Shown one piece after another: positions 6,229-15,129 of a stretch of 22,348 nt of DNA (position 1 is its first letter; each line of letters begins with the position of its first letter). Source of the stretch: Taishania sp045629585 (GTDB taxonomy: Bacteria; Bacteroidota; Bacteroidia; Flavobacteriales_D; Crocinitomicaceae); the NCBI GenBank assembly GCA_045629585.1, contig JAZQRM010000108.1, positions 1-22,348 on the forward strand, in the 5' to 3' direction. The position numbers and the translations under genes were made by a program. Below the pieces are notes generated by a model that saw nothing but the letters and a program-made list of their open reading frames with translations, had not been told where the DNA came from and did not search any database.

Positions 6229-7455
6229 ATGAAGTTTAAAGAATACCAAATTGATGATCGAATTAAACAAGCGCTGGATAGCATGGGATTTGTTCGACCA
6301 ACGGATATTCAATTTAGAGCAATCCAACCCATATTAGACGGGGAGGATGTGATGGCAATAGCACAAACAGGAACAGGTAAAACTGCAGCTTTTGCTATTC
6401 CTATTTTACACAAAATTGCGCAAGCGAAAACACGTAAAAGACAACGCTATGTGCGCGCAATCGTAATGGTGCCAACACGTGAATTAGCACAACAAATTAC
6501 GGAGGTGTTCAAAAAAATTGCGCAAGATCTTCCCGTAAGTGTATTCGGTTTATTTGGTGGGGTAGAGCAAGAACAACAAATACGTAAGTTTGAATTAGGT
6601 GTAGATGTTTTGGTTACTACTCCAGGGAGGATGTTTGACCTTATTTCCCAAGGGCATATTGATGTGGCTGAAGTAGAGTACTTGGTGCTAGATGAAGCCG
6701 ATCTTATGTTGGACCTCGGATTTAATAAGGATATTCAAGATATCCTTAAAAAGTTACCTAGAAAACGACAAACATTATTCTTTTCCGCAACAATCAATAA
6801 AAAAATTAAAGCGTTAGCCTACGATGTTGTTCGTAATGCTATCCGTATTCAAATCTCTCCAAAAAATCCAGTTTCCCAACACGTGGAACATTCTGTTGCT
6901 TTTGTTGAAATGGATGATAAGCGTTTCTTCTTGGAAAATATATTGAAAGAATATCAAGAGGAAAGAATTTTGGTGTTTGTTCGTACTAAAGTTAGAGCTG
7001 GACGTGTTGTTGCAGCTATGCAAAGGGTTGATATTAAGACGGAAGAGATACATGGTGGTAAAGATCAACAAGAGCGATTCGCTATACTAGATCGATTCCG
7101 TTCAGGAGAAACACGCGTTCTAATTACAACTGATCTTACAGCGAGAGGAATTGATATTCCAAATGTAGATTTTGTTATTAATTATGATATGCCCGATGAA
7201 CCTGAAAACTATGTACACAGATGTGGCCGAACAGGTCGTGGTGAGAAATTTGGACAAGCAATTAGTTTTTGCTCTCCAGGTGAAAAAGAGCTTCTCAAAG
7301 CAATAGAAGAATATACAGGAGATGAGATTAATCACTATACATTATCTCCTGAAGAATACAAAGATATTGTAATGGATACAGAGGATCAAACTTGGAATTG
7401 GCAACGCTTAATTGATGAAGATAATAGCTTTAACGAAGCTGGTGAGAATTGGTAA
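6229..7455 (+). CDS. DEAD-box ATP-dependent RNA helicase
   Basis: All helicase motifs are present in this 408-residue protein: Phe/Gln motif around Gln28 (GFVRPTDIQ), motif I AQTGTGKT (45-52), PTRELAQQ (82-89), TPGR (131-134), DEAD (155-158), SAT (186-188), the motif V region TTDLTARGIDIP (300-311) and HRCGRTGRG (330-338). These give an RNA-stimulated ATPase that unwinds short duplexes in the cytoplasm, usually for ribosome assembly or mRNA turnover. After residue about 350 there is only a short acidic, Trp-containing tail (TWNWQRLIDED...GENW). It lacks the long basic extension seen in many RhlE/DeaD proteins, so RNA targeting probably depends on partners. The subfamily cannot be fixed from motifs alone. 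The gene lies between two hairpin terminators and looks monocistronic. Confidence 0.92.
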   Translation: MKFKEYQIDDRIKQALDSMGFVRPTDIQFRAIQPILDGEDVMAIAQTGTGKTAAFAIPILHKIAQAKTRKRQRYVRAIVMVPTRELAQQITEVFKKIAQDLPVSVFGLFGGVEQEQQIRKFELGVDVLVTTPGRMFDLISQGHIDVAEVEYLVLDEADLMLDLGFNKDIQDILKKLPRKRQTLFFSATINKKIKALAYDVVRNAIRIQISPKNPVSQHVEHSVAFVEMDDKRFFLENILKEYQEERILVFVRTKVRAGRVVAAMQRVDIKTEEIHGGKDQQERFAILDRFRSGETRVLITTDLTARGIDIPNVDFVINYDMPDEPENYVHRCGRTGRGEKFGQAISFCSPGEKELLKAIEEYTGDEINHYTLSPEEYKDIVMDTEDQTWNWQRLIDEDNSFNEAGENW

Positions 7456-7462
7456 AATAGAC

Positions 7463-7497
7463 AGTCCTTAAATGTTAATAGTTTAAGGACTTTTTTT
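7463..7497 (+). terminator. Rho-independent terminator after the helicase gene
   Basis: AGTCCTTAAA (7463-7472) pairs perfectly with TTTAAGGACT (7482-7491) over a nine-base loop, followed by a run of T to 7497. It starts eight bases after the stop codon. Confidence 0.88.
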
Positions 7498-7558
7498 ATT
7501 CTACTACTTTCATCATTTTTTTTAATTTCGTCATAAAATTGTTTACGCCGCTCGATTC

Positions 7559-10500
7559 ATGCCTCTTCTATTAGTATTCATTTTCATTTCTTTTTTTGGG
7601 GTAGCGCAACCCTTAGATCAAATTCAACTGCAAAAAAGTGATTCCTTAAAACGACTTTTAGCTTCTACAAAAGAGGATACTTCTCGCATTCTTATTCTCA
7701 ATGAGTATAGTCGTGTTTTGCAGACTGTAGGTAGAAAGAAAGAAGGATTAATTCAAGCTGGAAAAGCAAAAGCATTGGCCGTCAAATTAAACTATCCAAA
7801 AGGAGTAGCAGCATCAAACGCTAGTTTGGGAAATGCATATAGAGAGTTAAAGCAGTATGATGAAGCGCTTAATGTTTTACTACTTTCTTTGAAGGAGTGC
7901 CAAAATATTAAGTATAAAAAGGAAGAGGGTTTTATTTATCATAATTTGGGTCAAATATACTGGATTAAAAAGGATACAGCGCGCGCGATCAACTGTCACC
8001 AAAAGGCATTGGAGATAAATAAACAAATACCAATATTAAATAGACAAGGTTTTGCCCATGATCAATTGGGCTTTTTGTATGTCCAAAAGCATAATTATGA
8101 ATTGGCCTTAAAGCACTTTAAAGAATCTTTTAGTGTTTTTAAGGAGTTGAATATCACGCATCGAATAGCTTTATCTGCAGGTAATGCGGGTATGACTAAT
8201 ATGTGGTTGGGTAATGTGAATGAAGCATTAAAATATTACATTATTGCAGTTGAGAATTATTCATTAGAAGATAATACGGAAGGTATCCTATGGATGTACA
8301 GCCTTATTTCAGACGTTTATAGATCTATTCATGATTATGATAACGCCATGAAATATAATCTTAGTCTTTTAGAACTCTACCAGCAAGTTGATAGTGTGAG
8401 GGGGGTTGGTGAGGCTTACGATCTTATTGGTGTGACTAACATGGAAATTGGGGATTACCAAAAAGCTTTGATGTATTTTGATAAAGCTAGGGGTATTTTT
8501 CAGGGAAATAACTATGCAGTCGGTATTCTTAATACTTCTATACATTATGCTCAATTGTTAATTGAACAAAAAAAATATGAGCTTGCTGTAGCTAAATTGA
8601 ATGAAGCTCAAAACTTAGCTCGAAAAGAAGGGAAACTTAAAGAGTTGGCGGAAATCTATAAATGGAAAGGTTATTCTTATAGTGAATTGAAGGATTATGA
8701 TTTGGCCTATACTTACTTAAAGGATGCACTCTCCTTTTTTCAAAAGGTTGGGGATAAAAAGGAATTAACTTTTTTGTACGAAAGGCTTGCTCAAGTTGCT
8801 GAATGTAAATATGATTACAAGGAGGCTTATCAGTTTTATCGCCTTTTTGTTAAGTATAAATCGGATGAATTATTCCTTTTAGATGATACAGAAAAACTTG
8901 CACTGAAATTTGAGTTTGATAGAAGGGAATCGCAAGCAAAAGAAGCATTGCTTGAGGAAATCGCAAAAAAACGTTTGGTGATTGTTGCGCTGATATTTTC
9001 TATTGCATTGACTAGTTTGGTCATTGTTTATTTTCAGCTTAGAAAGAAAAATTATAGCATTCAACAGGAGAACATAGTCTTACAACAGCGAGAATATGAG
9101 CGTGTTAAGGAATTAGAAGCTTTTAAATCTCGCTTTCTAACTAATATTTCTCATGAATTTAGAACACCTCTTACTTTAATAAGAGGGCATCTTGATGTGC
9201 TTATGGAAAGAGGACGCGAGGAGGATCAGTCCAGATTTAAAGAAATGTATAGCAATGGAGAACTCCTGATGGGACTGATTGATCAATTATTGAATTTATC
9301 AAAAATGGAAAATGGCGAATATAGGCTGTTTTTTGAAGATAGAATCTTAACCAAGGAGCTAGACGCTATTGTGGCAGCTTTTTTTTCATTTGCCAAACAA
9401 AAGGAGATTGACCTCCACTACGAATACACTAGAGAAGCGGAAACGTTTTTTAATAATAGTCCATTTGGTTATTCTTCAGAAGCACTAAATAGTATCGTCA
9501 ATAACTTAATCATTAATGCTCTAAAGTACACGCCAAAGGGTGGTCGAATTACGGTTGTGGTTGATGTCTTTGAAGGGGATTTGAAATTTTCTGTTTCTGA
9601 TACGGGAGAAGGAATTCCTGATGATAGTAAATTGAAGGTCTTCGATCGCTTTTACAAAGTAGATCACTTAGAGAAGGAAAATATATCTGGTTCTGGGGTT
9701 GGATTAGCTTTAGTTAAAGAGTTAGCAATTCTTCATGGAGGAGAGGTTTATGTACAAGATAGCAACGAAGGAGGAAGTTGTTTTGTTGTTATCATCAAGA
9801 ATACTACTTCACCGCAAGCTGAAGTGCAAACCATGAAAATTAACCAAGCTATAGTAGATCCATTGTTTGTAGGTGTTCAAGAGACGGAGATGGACGGAAA
9901 TATTGAGTACCCTTTAATTCTTGTGGTAGAGGATCATCCCAGTCTAAACTCATTTATCAGAGATAATTTAGGGGAGGAGTATAGGTTTATACATGCAGAA
10001 AATGGGCGTGAAGGACTAAATCTAGCCTTGGAGCATTCTCCTGATCTTATCATTAGTGATGTAATGATGCCTGAAATGAATGGAATTGAATTGTGTAGTC
10101 GTTTAAAAGCTGATTTATTGACTTCTCATATTCCTGTAATTATGGTTTCCGCCAAAGCCACTGAAAATGACTTACTAAATGGACTCAGCTTTGGTGCCGA
10201 TGATTATGTAACCAAACCTTTTTCTTTGATGGAATTAAGGTTGAGGGTTCGAAATCGCTTAAGGTTACAAAATGTATGGAAAGATCGGTTTAAACAAGGA
10301 AAAGCGTTGGAGAAACGGTCTATTCAAGAATGGAGCGAACGGGATCAAATTTGGATGAATAAGCTGACCGATTTTATTGTTGAAAATATTTCAAATACGG
10401 ATTTATCCGTTGGAGATTTGGCTGAAATATCTTGCCTGTCAACAAGCCAATTGAATCGTAAACTTAAAGCATTGATCGATAAAAGCGCTTTGGATCTTGT

Positions 10501-10663
10501 TCGGCAAGTCAGAATGGAAAAAGCACACGAATTGCTAGAGTCAAAGTTGTCTGTTTCAAGTGTTGCTTGGGAGGTTGGTTTTGAAGATCCCATATATTTC
10601 AGTAAAGTGTTTAAAAAATATCATGGTTTTTCACCTTCTTCTGTGAAAAATCAAAGATTGTAA
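7559..10663 (+). CDS. One-protein hybrid regulator: TPR sensor, histidine kinase, receiver, AraC DNA-binding domain
   Basis: This 1034-residue protein joins a whole two-component pathway. It has a signal peptide (1-16, ending GVAQ) and about nine TPR-like repeats (residues about 60-440, for example KQYDEALNVL, GDYQKALMYF). A transmembrane helix follows (472-492), then a short coiled coil. The dimerisation/phosphoacceptor domain has SHEFRTPLTL (His532). The ATPase domain has N653 in NNLIINALKYTP, DTGEGIP (681-687) and GSGVGLALVKE (711-721). The receiver has Glu791/Asp792, phosphoacceptor Asp834 in SDVMMPEMNG, and Lys886. The C-terminal AraC-type domain (about 935-1034) includes SVAWEVGFEDPIYFSKVFKK. 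The TPR part should face the periplasm and the rest the cytoplasm. All key catalytic residues are present. The signal is unknown: polysaccharide-sensing hybrid regulators of this phylum usually have beta-propeller rather than TPR sensors, and no carbohydrate locus is adjacent. Confidence 0.93.
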   Translation: MPLLLVFIFISFFGVAQPLDQIQLQKSDSLKRLLASTKEDTSRILILNEYSRVLQTVGRKKEGLIQAGKAKALAVKLNYPKGVAASNASLGNAYRELKQYDEALNVLLLSLKECQNIKYKKEEGFIYHNLGQIYWIKKDTARAINCHQKALEINKQIPILNRQGFAHDQLGFLYVQKHNYELALKHFKESFSVFKELNITHRIALSAGNAGMTNMWLGNVNEALKYYIIAVENYSLEDNTEGILWMYSLISDVYRSIHDYDNAMKYNLSLLELYQQVDSVRGVGEAYDLIGVTNMEIGDYQKALMYFDKARGIFQGNNYAVGILNTSIHYAQLLIEQKKYELAVAKLNEAQNLARKEGKLKELAEIYKWKGYSYSELKDYDLAYTYLKDALSFFQKVGDKKELTFLYERLAQVAECKYDYKEAYQFYRLFVKYKSDELFLLDDTEKLALKFEFDRRESQAKEALLEEIAKKRLVIVALIFSIALTSLVIVYFQLRKKNYSIQQENIVLQQREYERVKELEAFKSRFLTNISHEFRTPLTLIRGHLDVLMERGREEDQSRFKEMYSNGELLMGLIDQLLNLSKMENGEYRLFFEDRILTKELDAIVAAFFSFAKQKEIDLHYEYTREAETFFNNSPFGYSSEALNSIVNNLIINALKYTPKGGRITVVVDVFEGDLKFSVSDTGEGIPDDSKLKVFDRFYKVDHLEKENISGSGVGLALVKELAILHGGEVYVQDSNEGGSCFVVIIKNTTSPQAEVQTMKINQAIVDPLFVGVQETEMDGNIEYPLILVVEDHPSLNSFIRDNLGEEYRFIHAENGREGLNLALEHSPDLIISDVMMPEMNGIELCSRLKADLLTSHIPVIMVSAKATENDLLNGLSFGADDYVTKPFSLMELRLRVRNRLRLQNVWKDRFKQGKALEKRSIQEWSERDQIWMNKLTDFIVENISNTDLSVGDLAEISCLSTSQLNRKLKALIDKSALDLVRQVRMEKAHELLESKLSVSSVAWEVGFEDPIYFSKVFKKYHGFSPSSVKNQRL

Positions 10664-10910
10664 AGTATTGTGGTTTAAATGGTTGTTGTTTTTATGCGCT
10701 TTTTTTACCATAAAGATGCGTTAAAAACACCAAGTCATAATTTCTGTTAAATGTAACTTTACATCGAGGTAGAAATAACGTAATCAAGTTAGATTTATTC
10801 TTGTTTGAGCACGCGCAATGTAACCTATGTATACTACTATTTATGTTTTGAAATAACGGAAGTTATTGAAATTAGGTAATCGATGTTAACTGAAAGTACT
10901 ATTACTTTGT
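10664..10910. other. Intergenic stretch without a convincing gene
   Basis: No open frame longer than about 20 codons with a plausible start was found. The stretch contains a perfect inverted repeat AATAAC-GGAA-GTTATT at 10852-10867 and two copies of GAAATAACG (10772-10780 and 10850-10858). Both are short and AT-rich, and I would not assign a function. It lies between two convergent genes, so no promoter is expected here. Confidence 0.5.
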
Positions 10911-10947
10911 AAAAAAAAACCTGATGCTTTGTGCTCAGGTTTTTTTT
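10911..10947. terminator. Bidirectional rho-independent terminator between convergent genes
   Basis: An A run plus CCTGA (10911-10924) pairs with TCAGG plus a T run (10935-10947) around a ten-base loop. The poly-A and poly-T flanks let the hairpin end transcription both from the left (hybrid regulator) and from the right (murB, whose stop is 12 bases away). Confidence 0.85.
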
Positions 10948-10958
10948 ACAAATATTCT

Positions 10959-11966
10959 TTAAAAGACGTTCACTTCTCTTTCTAATGTGATTTTAAATTT
11001 GTCTTGAATATCTGCTATAATTCGGTCAGATAGATCAAAGATGGATGCGCCATCAGCATTCCCGTAATTTACAAGTACTAATGCTTGTTTTGGATGTACA
11101 CCAAATTGGGCTTCTTTATAGCCTTTCCAACCTGCTTGTTCAATTAACCAACCTGCTGGTATTTTCACTGTAGTAGAATTTATTACATAGCAGGGAGCGG
11201 TAGGATGTTGTTTTTGGATTTCCGTGTATAAGTCTTTTGTAATGATTGGGTTTTTGAAAAAACTTCCAGCGTTTCCAACTTCTTTCGGATTTGGTAATTT
11301 ACTTTCGCGTATTTCTATTACTGCTTCACTAACATCTTTCACAGTGGGAGTTTCTATTCCCATTTTTGAAAGTTGCTCATCTATTGCACCGTATTTGGTG
11401 TTTAAAACGGGTGTTTTTTGTAATCGGTAGGTTACATTCAGTATAATGTATTGGCCTTTATGGCTATGCTTGAAAATACTTTCACGATAACCAAATTTAC
11501 AGGATTCTAAATCAAAATGGATCACTTGACCACTTGAAATTTCAAAGGCCTCAAGTGATACAAAAACATCTTTAATTTCCACACCATAAGCGCCTATGTT
11601 TTGGATGGGACTAGCGCCCACAGAACCCGGGATCAATGATAGATTTTCAATTCCACCTAATCCTTTCTCAACGGTGTATTGAACGAATTCATGCCAATTT
11701 TCTCCAGCATTTACTTTTAAATCAATAGTTTGTTCCGTTTCACCAATAACTTCTATACCGACTATTTCATTCTTCAACACTATACCCTCGAAAGGTTTAG
11801 TAAAAAGCATATTACTTCCGCCTCCTAAAATTAATAAATTGTTTTTTTTGAGTTCGGGGGTGAGAAGTTGTCTAAGACTTGTGATAGAGTCAAATGTATG
11901 AAAACCTTTAACCCATGCAGGTACACCAAATGTGGTATAATGTGAGATGTCGATATAACCGTTCAT
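10959..11966 (-). CDS. murB: UDP-N-acetylenolpyruvoylglucosamine reductase
   Basis: MurB reduces the enolpyruvyl group of UDP-GlcNAc-enolpyruvate with NADPH and FAD, giving UDP-MurNAc for peptidoglycan. The protein is 335 residues from the ATG at 11964-11966. The frame continues to a TTG at 11975, but the ATG gives the usual family N-terminus (NGYIDISHYTTFGVPAW). FAD-binding motifs are LGGGSNMLF and LSLIPGSVGASPIQNIGAYG. GYRESIFK carries the conserved Arg and NAGSFFKNP the catalytic Ser (Ser235). The C-terminus LEREVNVF retains the conserved Glu. The length and the C-terminal extension (PAGWLIEQAGWKG...) point to the type I (E. coli-like) form. It is cytoplasmic, and transcribed alone and divergently from menI. 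Confidence 0.95.
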   Translation of the reverse strand: MNGYIDISHYTTFGVPAWVKGFHTFDSITSLRQLLTPELKKNNLLILGGGSNMLFTKPFEGIVLKNEIVGIEVIGETEQTIDLKVNAGENWHEFVQYTVEKGLGGIENLSLIPGSVGASPIQNIGAYGVEIKDVFVSLEAFEISSGQVIHFDLESCKFGYRESIFKHSHKGQYIILNVTYRLQKTPVLNTKYGAIDEQLSKMGIETPTVKDVSEAVIEIRESKLPNPKEVGNAGSFFKNPIITKDLYTEIQKQHPTAPCYVINSTTVKIPAGWLIEQAGWKGYKEAQFGVHPKQALVLVNYGNADGASIFDLSDRIIADIQDKFKITLEREVNVF

Positions 11967-11979
11967 AGATTTCAAATTT

Positions 11980-12029
11980 AACGATTGTAAACGATTATTG
12001 TAGATTTCCTGCTTGTAATTCCAATCGTT
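11980..12029. promoter_or_regulatory. Repeated AACGATTG motif in the murB-menI divergent region
   Basis: AACGATTG at 11980-11987, AACGATTA at 11990-11997 (ten bases on, one helical turn) and an inverted copy CAATCGTT at 12022-12029 lie in the 90 bases between the two divergent starts. The arrangement resembles an operator for a regulator binding direct or inverted half-sites. The copies are seen; a regulatory role is inference and no regulator is identified. Confidence 0.3.
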
Positions 12030-12056
12030 GCCCTAAAACTTATTAAATTTAGGCCT

Positions 12057-12476
12057 ATGAAATTGAAGCAATATCCATTGGAACAGATCAACGCGATGAA
12101 CAAAAATACGTTGATGGAGGTTTTAAGCATTGAGTGTATTGAAATTGGGGATGATTACGTTAAGTCTAGAATGCCTGTAATTGCAGCTACACACCAACCC
12201 GCAGGCCTATTGCATGGTGGTGCAAGTGCTGCTTTGATTGAGAGTATAGGCTCTATGGGATCGGTTCTTCTGATTAATTTAGAAAAGGAAATTCCTGTAG
12301 GTTTGGAAATAAATTGTAATCACATAGCTGGTGTTCGCGATGGTTTTGTCATTGCAACTGGAAAAATCATTCATGCTGGAAAACGTACACATGTATGGCA
12401 AGTGGATATTCATCATGAAGAAACCGAAAAGTTAGTTTGTACTGGGCGTTTAACTGTAATGATTGTAACGAAATAA
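12057..12476 (+). CDS. menI: Hotdog-fold thioesterase, probable 1,4-dihydroxy-2-naphthoyl-CoA hydrolase
   Basis: This 139-residue protein has the PaaI/YdiI-type hotdog core: HQPAGLLHGGASAALIESIGS (residues 46-66), with the likely catalytic Glu62, followed by VGLEINCNHI and HAGKRTHVWQVDI. It resembles E. coli YdiI (MenI) closely as I recall that sequence, including the GLLHGGAS and ESIGS blocks. MenI hydrolyses DHNA-CoA to DHNA late in menaquinone synthesis. The direct link to menF and menD (stop and start overlap by one base, TAATG) supports this function over a generic phenylacetyl-CoA thioesterase. It is a soluble cytoplasmic enzyme, usually tetrameric. Substrate assignment rests on similarity and neighbourhood. 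Confidence 0.8.
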   Translation: MKLKQYPLEQINAMNKNTLMEVLSIECIEIGDDYVKSRMPVIAATHQPAGLLHGGASAALIESIGSMGSVLLINLEKEIPVGLEINCNHIAGVRDGFVIATGKIIHAGKRTHVWQVDIHHEETEKLVCTGRLTVMIVTK

Positions 12477-13426
12477 TGGGACGCTTAATATATAGAATTC
12501 CGAATCAAACTATTGTCGAGCTAAAAGGTGAATTTTTTGAGTTGGAGATGCATCAAAGAGAAGCTTTTGAAGGGTATGTGGTGACAAGCGCCCAAGGTGA
12601 TCGCTGGTTTGGTTTTCAGCAGGGGAAAGTGGTTAATACAAATTTTCCAATGATGAGACCCTTTGTGGCTTCAGAAGCAATGTACATCGATCAAGCGGAG
12701 TTCTTTGTAAAAATGATTGATTCTTGGGGACAAGGTAAAGCAGTACTTTCACGTGTGAAAGAAGTGAAAAATGTGAAGGATTCTGTTTTTGACCTTTTTC
12801 ATGTGCTTGAACAAAAGTATGAAAACGCATTTTGTTATGCATTTGAATCAGATCTGCTTGGTAATTGGGTAGCTGCAACACCAGAAGTTTTGGTGAAGCA
12901 TGCTGATTTACATTTGACGACTATGGCTTTGGCCGGAACACGAAAAACAACTGAAAATAAACCTTGGTTGGATAAAGAATACGAAGAACAAGGTTTGGTT
13001 ACTTCTTTTATAGCTGCGGTTTTAGAGGAAGTAGGCGCAAAGGTGAAACAAGGTCCTCGGGAAGAACTTAATGCCGGACCTGTCAAACATTTAATTAATC
13101 GTTTTGAAGTGCAGTTGGAACGTGAAAAGGTATTTGAGTTGATCGATATTATGCATCCTACACCAGCGGTCAGTGGGTTGCCAATCGAAAATGCACAACA
13201 ATTAATAGACCGAGTTGAACCGCATCAAAGACTTTTGTATACAGGAATTGTTGGTGTACAGTGTGCAACGCAACTTGATTTGTTTGTAAATCTTAGATGT
13301 GCTCAAAAGATAGAAAATGAACTGTATCTTTACCTAGGTGGTGGGCTAACGAAGGATTCCTGCCCTACTGATGAATGGCAAGAAACAGAAAATAAAGCGC
13401 AGACTTTGCTGGCTGCGTTTAAATAA
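12476..13426 (+). CDS. menF: Isochorismate synthase (chorismate-binding family), short form
   Basis: The enzyme isomerises chorismate to isochorismate, the entry step of menaquinone synthesis. The ATG at 12476 overlaps the menI stop; an upstream extension of the frame lies within menI and is ignored. At 316 residues it is shorter than E. coli MenF (about 430), lacking much of the N-terminal half, but the chorismate-binding core is complete. Landmarks are GKAVLSRV with Lys88 (aligned with the family's general base), PEVLVK with Glu137 (general acid position), LAGTRK (152-157), GPREELNAGPVKHL (193-206), HPTPAVSGLP (227-236), YTGIVG, LFVNLRCAQ, and the Mg-binding Glu in EWQETENKA. The chorismate family also includes salicylate and anthranilate synthases. 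Position directly before menD makes MenF by far the best call. Confidence 0.88.
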   Translation: MGRLIYRIPNQTIVELKGEFFELEMHQREAFEGYVVTSAQGDRWFGFQQGKVVNTNFPMMRPFVASEAMYIDQAEFFVKMIDSWGQGKAVLSRVKEVKNVKDSVFDLFHVLEQKYENAFCYAFESDLLGNWVAATPEVLVKHADLHLTTMALAGTRKTTENKPWLDKEYEEQGLVTSFIAAVLEEVGAKVKQGPREELNAGPVKHLINRFEVQLEREKVFELIDIMHPTPAVSGLPIENAQQLIDRVEPHQRLLYTGIVGVQCATQLDLFVNLRCAQKIENELYLYLGGGLTKDSCPTDEWQETENKAQTLLAAFK

Positions 13427-13437
13427 TAGGTTATAAC

Positions 13438-15126
13438 ATGATAAGTTCAAATAAGGAAATGGTGCAAGCGCTAGTTAATAGTTGCTTGCGTGCAGGGATG
13501 AAAAAATTTGTTTGTTCACCAGGGTCTAGAAATTCGTCGATCGTTATCGCTTTAGATGAACATCCTGACGTTACAACATATGTTGTTCACGATGAACGAA
13601 GCGCAGCATTTATAGCAATGGGGATGGCCTTGCAAATGGAAGAACCTGTTGCCTGTGTGTGTACTTCGGGATCGGCAATGTTAAATTATTACCCTGCTGT
13701 TGCAGAAGCTTTTTACCAAAGAATTCCTTTAGTTGTGATCTCGGCGGATCGTCCAGAAATATGGATTAATCAAGGAGATGGGCAAACGATTGTTCAAAAA
13801 GGAGTTTATGCCAATCATATTGAGGGGGAAATAGCGTTAACGGAAGATCTTTCCAAAGATGAGGTTGAATCTGAGGTATATAATTTGTTTCAAAAGATAA
13901 GTAAAGGAACTAAAGGACCGTTACATATCAATGTAGCTCTTGAAGAACCACTCTATCAAACCACTGAGGTGGAAAGGGTGAAAATCACGCCTTTTGATTA
14001 TAATAATCCAACTCAAATCTTATCGGAAAAGGATAAAGAATGGATTAAGAACCAGGTCACGAATAAAAAAGTAATGATCTTGGTGGGACAAAAAACACCA
14101 AATATCCTGTTTAGTGAACAGTTAAAACAATTGGCGGATGATCCTTCTTTTGCAATATTGGTTGAAAATACAGCTAATACAGTGTTCTATAAATGGGTGC
14201 CATGTGTTGATCGTACATTAGAAGCTATTCCCCAAGACCAACTTTCTGATTATGCACCTGAAGTTCTTATCACCTTCGGTGGTGCGGTAGTGTCCAAAAA
14301 AATTAAAACGTATTTACGAAAGTATAAACCTGAAACACATATAAAAGTAGGCTATGATTTTCCTGAAATGAATACCTATAACGCCTTAACACGCTCTTTT
14401 GTGATGAACGAAGGCTCGTTTTTGATGCAGCTAAATCAGCTTAAACAAGGTTTGTTGCCAAGTAATTACGGTGGACAATGGAAACAAAGAGATTTAATCG
14501 CAGAAAATAGAGCTTTAAATTACCTCGCTGAAATACCATTTTGTGATTTAAAAGCTCATGAGATTGTTTTGGATAGCATTCCGGAGCAATCAGTCGTTCA
14601 CTTTGGGAATAGTACCGTGATCCGTTATGGACAATTGTTTAATCCGGTGCAAGGTATTACTTATCATTCTAATCGTGGTACAAGCGGGATAGATGGTTCT
14701 TTGTCTACAGCGGTCGGAGCTGCGTTGGCTGATCCGGACCATTTGCATGTAGCGATAATTGGAGATGTGTCATTCTTCTATGATAGCAATTTCATGTGGT
14801 TAAACTATTCATTGCCTAATTTAAGAGTGATTTTGATTAATAACGGAGGTGGGGCAATATTCAATTTTATAGCCGGTCCTCGCTCAGCCAAACAAAACGA
14901 AAGTTATTTTGAAGCGAAACACCCATTTAAAGCGGAGTTTTTATGTAAAGCCTATGGTGTGGATTATCTTCAAGTCGATACAGAGATGAATCTAGAACAA
15001 GTAATGCTTCATTTCTTTGATTATGAGCCTACTAAGACAATTAAATTAATTGAAATTAACACTTCAACGATCGAAAATCATTTATTTTTAGATGGTTTCT
15101 TTCAAGCGGTAAAAGAACAAAAGTAA
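13438..15126 (+). CDS. menD: 2-succinyl-5-enolpyruvyl-6-hydroxy-3-cyclohexene-1-carboxylate synthase
   Basis: MenD is a thiamine-diphosphate enzyme that joins isochorismate with 2-oxoglutarate (releasing CO2) to give SEPHCHC. The 562-residue length is typical. The N-terminal domain has SPGSRNSSIVIAL (27-39) and HDERSAAF with Glu53, the residue that activates the thiamine ring, then TSGSAMLNYYPAVAEA. The C-terminal ThDP/metal motif runs from IGDVSFFYDSNF to LINNGGGAIFNF. It starts 11 bases after menF and ends three bases before terC. The later pathway genes menB, menC, menE and menA are not in this window. Confidence 0.95.
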   Translation: MISSNKEMVQALVNSCLRAGMKKFVCSPGSRNSSIVIALDEHPDVTTYVVHDERSAAFIAMGMALQMEEPVACVCTSGSAMLNYYPAVAEAFYQRIPLVVISADRPEIWINQGDGQTIVQKGVYANHIEGEIALTEDLSKDEVESEVYNLFQKISKGTKGPLHINVALEEPLYQTTEVERVKITPFDYNNPTQILSEKDKEWIKNQVTNKKVMILVGQKTPNILFSEQLKQLADDPSFAILVENTANTVFYKWVPCVDRTLEAIPQDQLSDYAPEVLITFGGAVVSKKIKTYLRKYKPETHIKVGYDFPEMNTYNALTRSFVMNEGSFLMQLNQLKQGLLPSNYGGQWKQRDLIAENRALNYLAEIPFCDLKAHEIVLDSIPEQSVVHFGNSTVIRYGQLFNPVQGITYHSNRGTSGIDGSLSTAVGAALADPDHLHVAIIGDVSFFYDSNFMWLNYSLPNLRVILINNGGGAIFNFIAGPRSAKQNESYFEAKHPFKAEFLCKAYGVDYLQVDTEMNLEQVMLHFFDYEPTKTIKLIEINTSTIENHLFLDGFFQAVKEQK

Positions 15127-15129
15127 AAT

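Noticed and set aside
10850..10867. Inverted repeat AATAAC-GGAA-GTTATT as a possible operator
   Set aside because: Six-base arms in AT-rich DNA between two convergent genes are expected by chance, and no promoter is needed there.
12437..12475. Longer menF starting inside menI
   Set aside because: The extra residues come from the menI coding sequence read in another frame; the ATG overlapping the menI stop is the typical coupled start.
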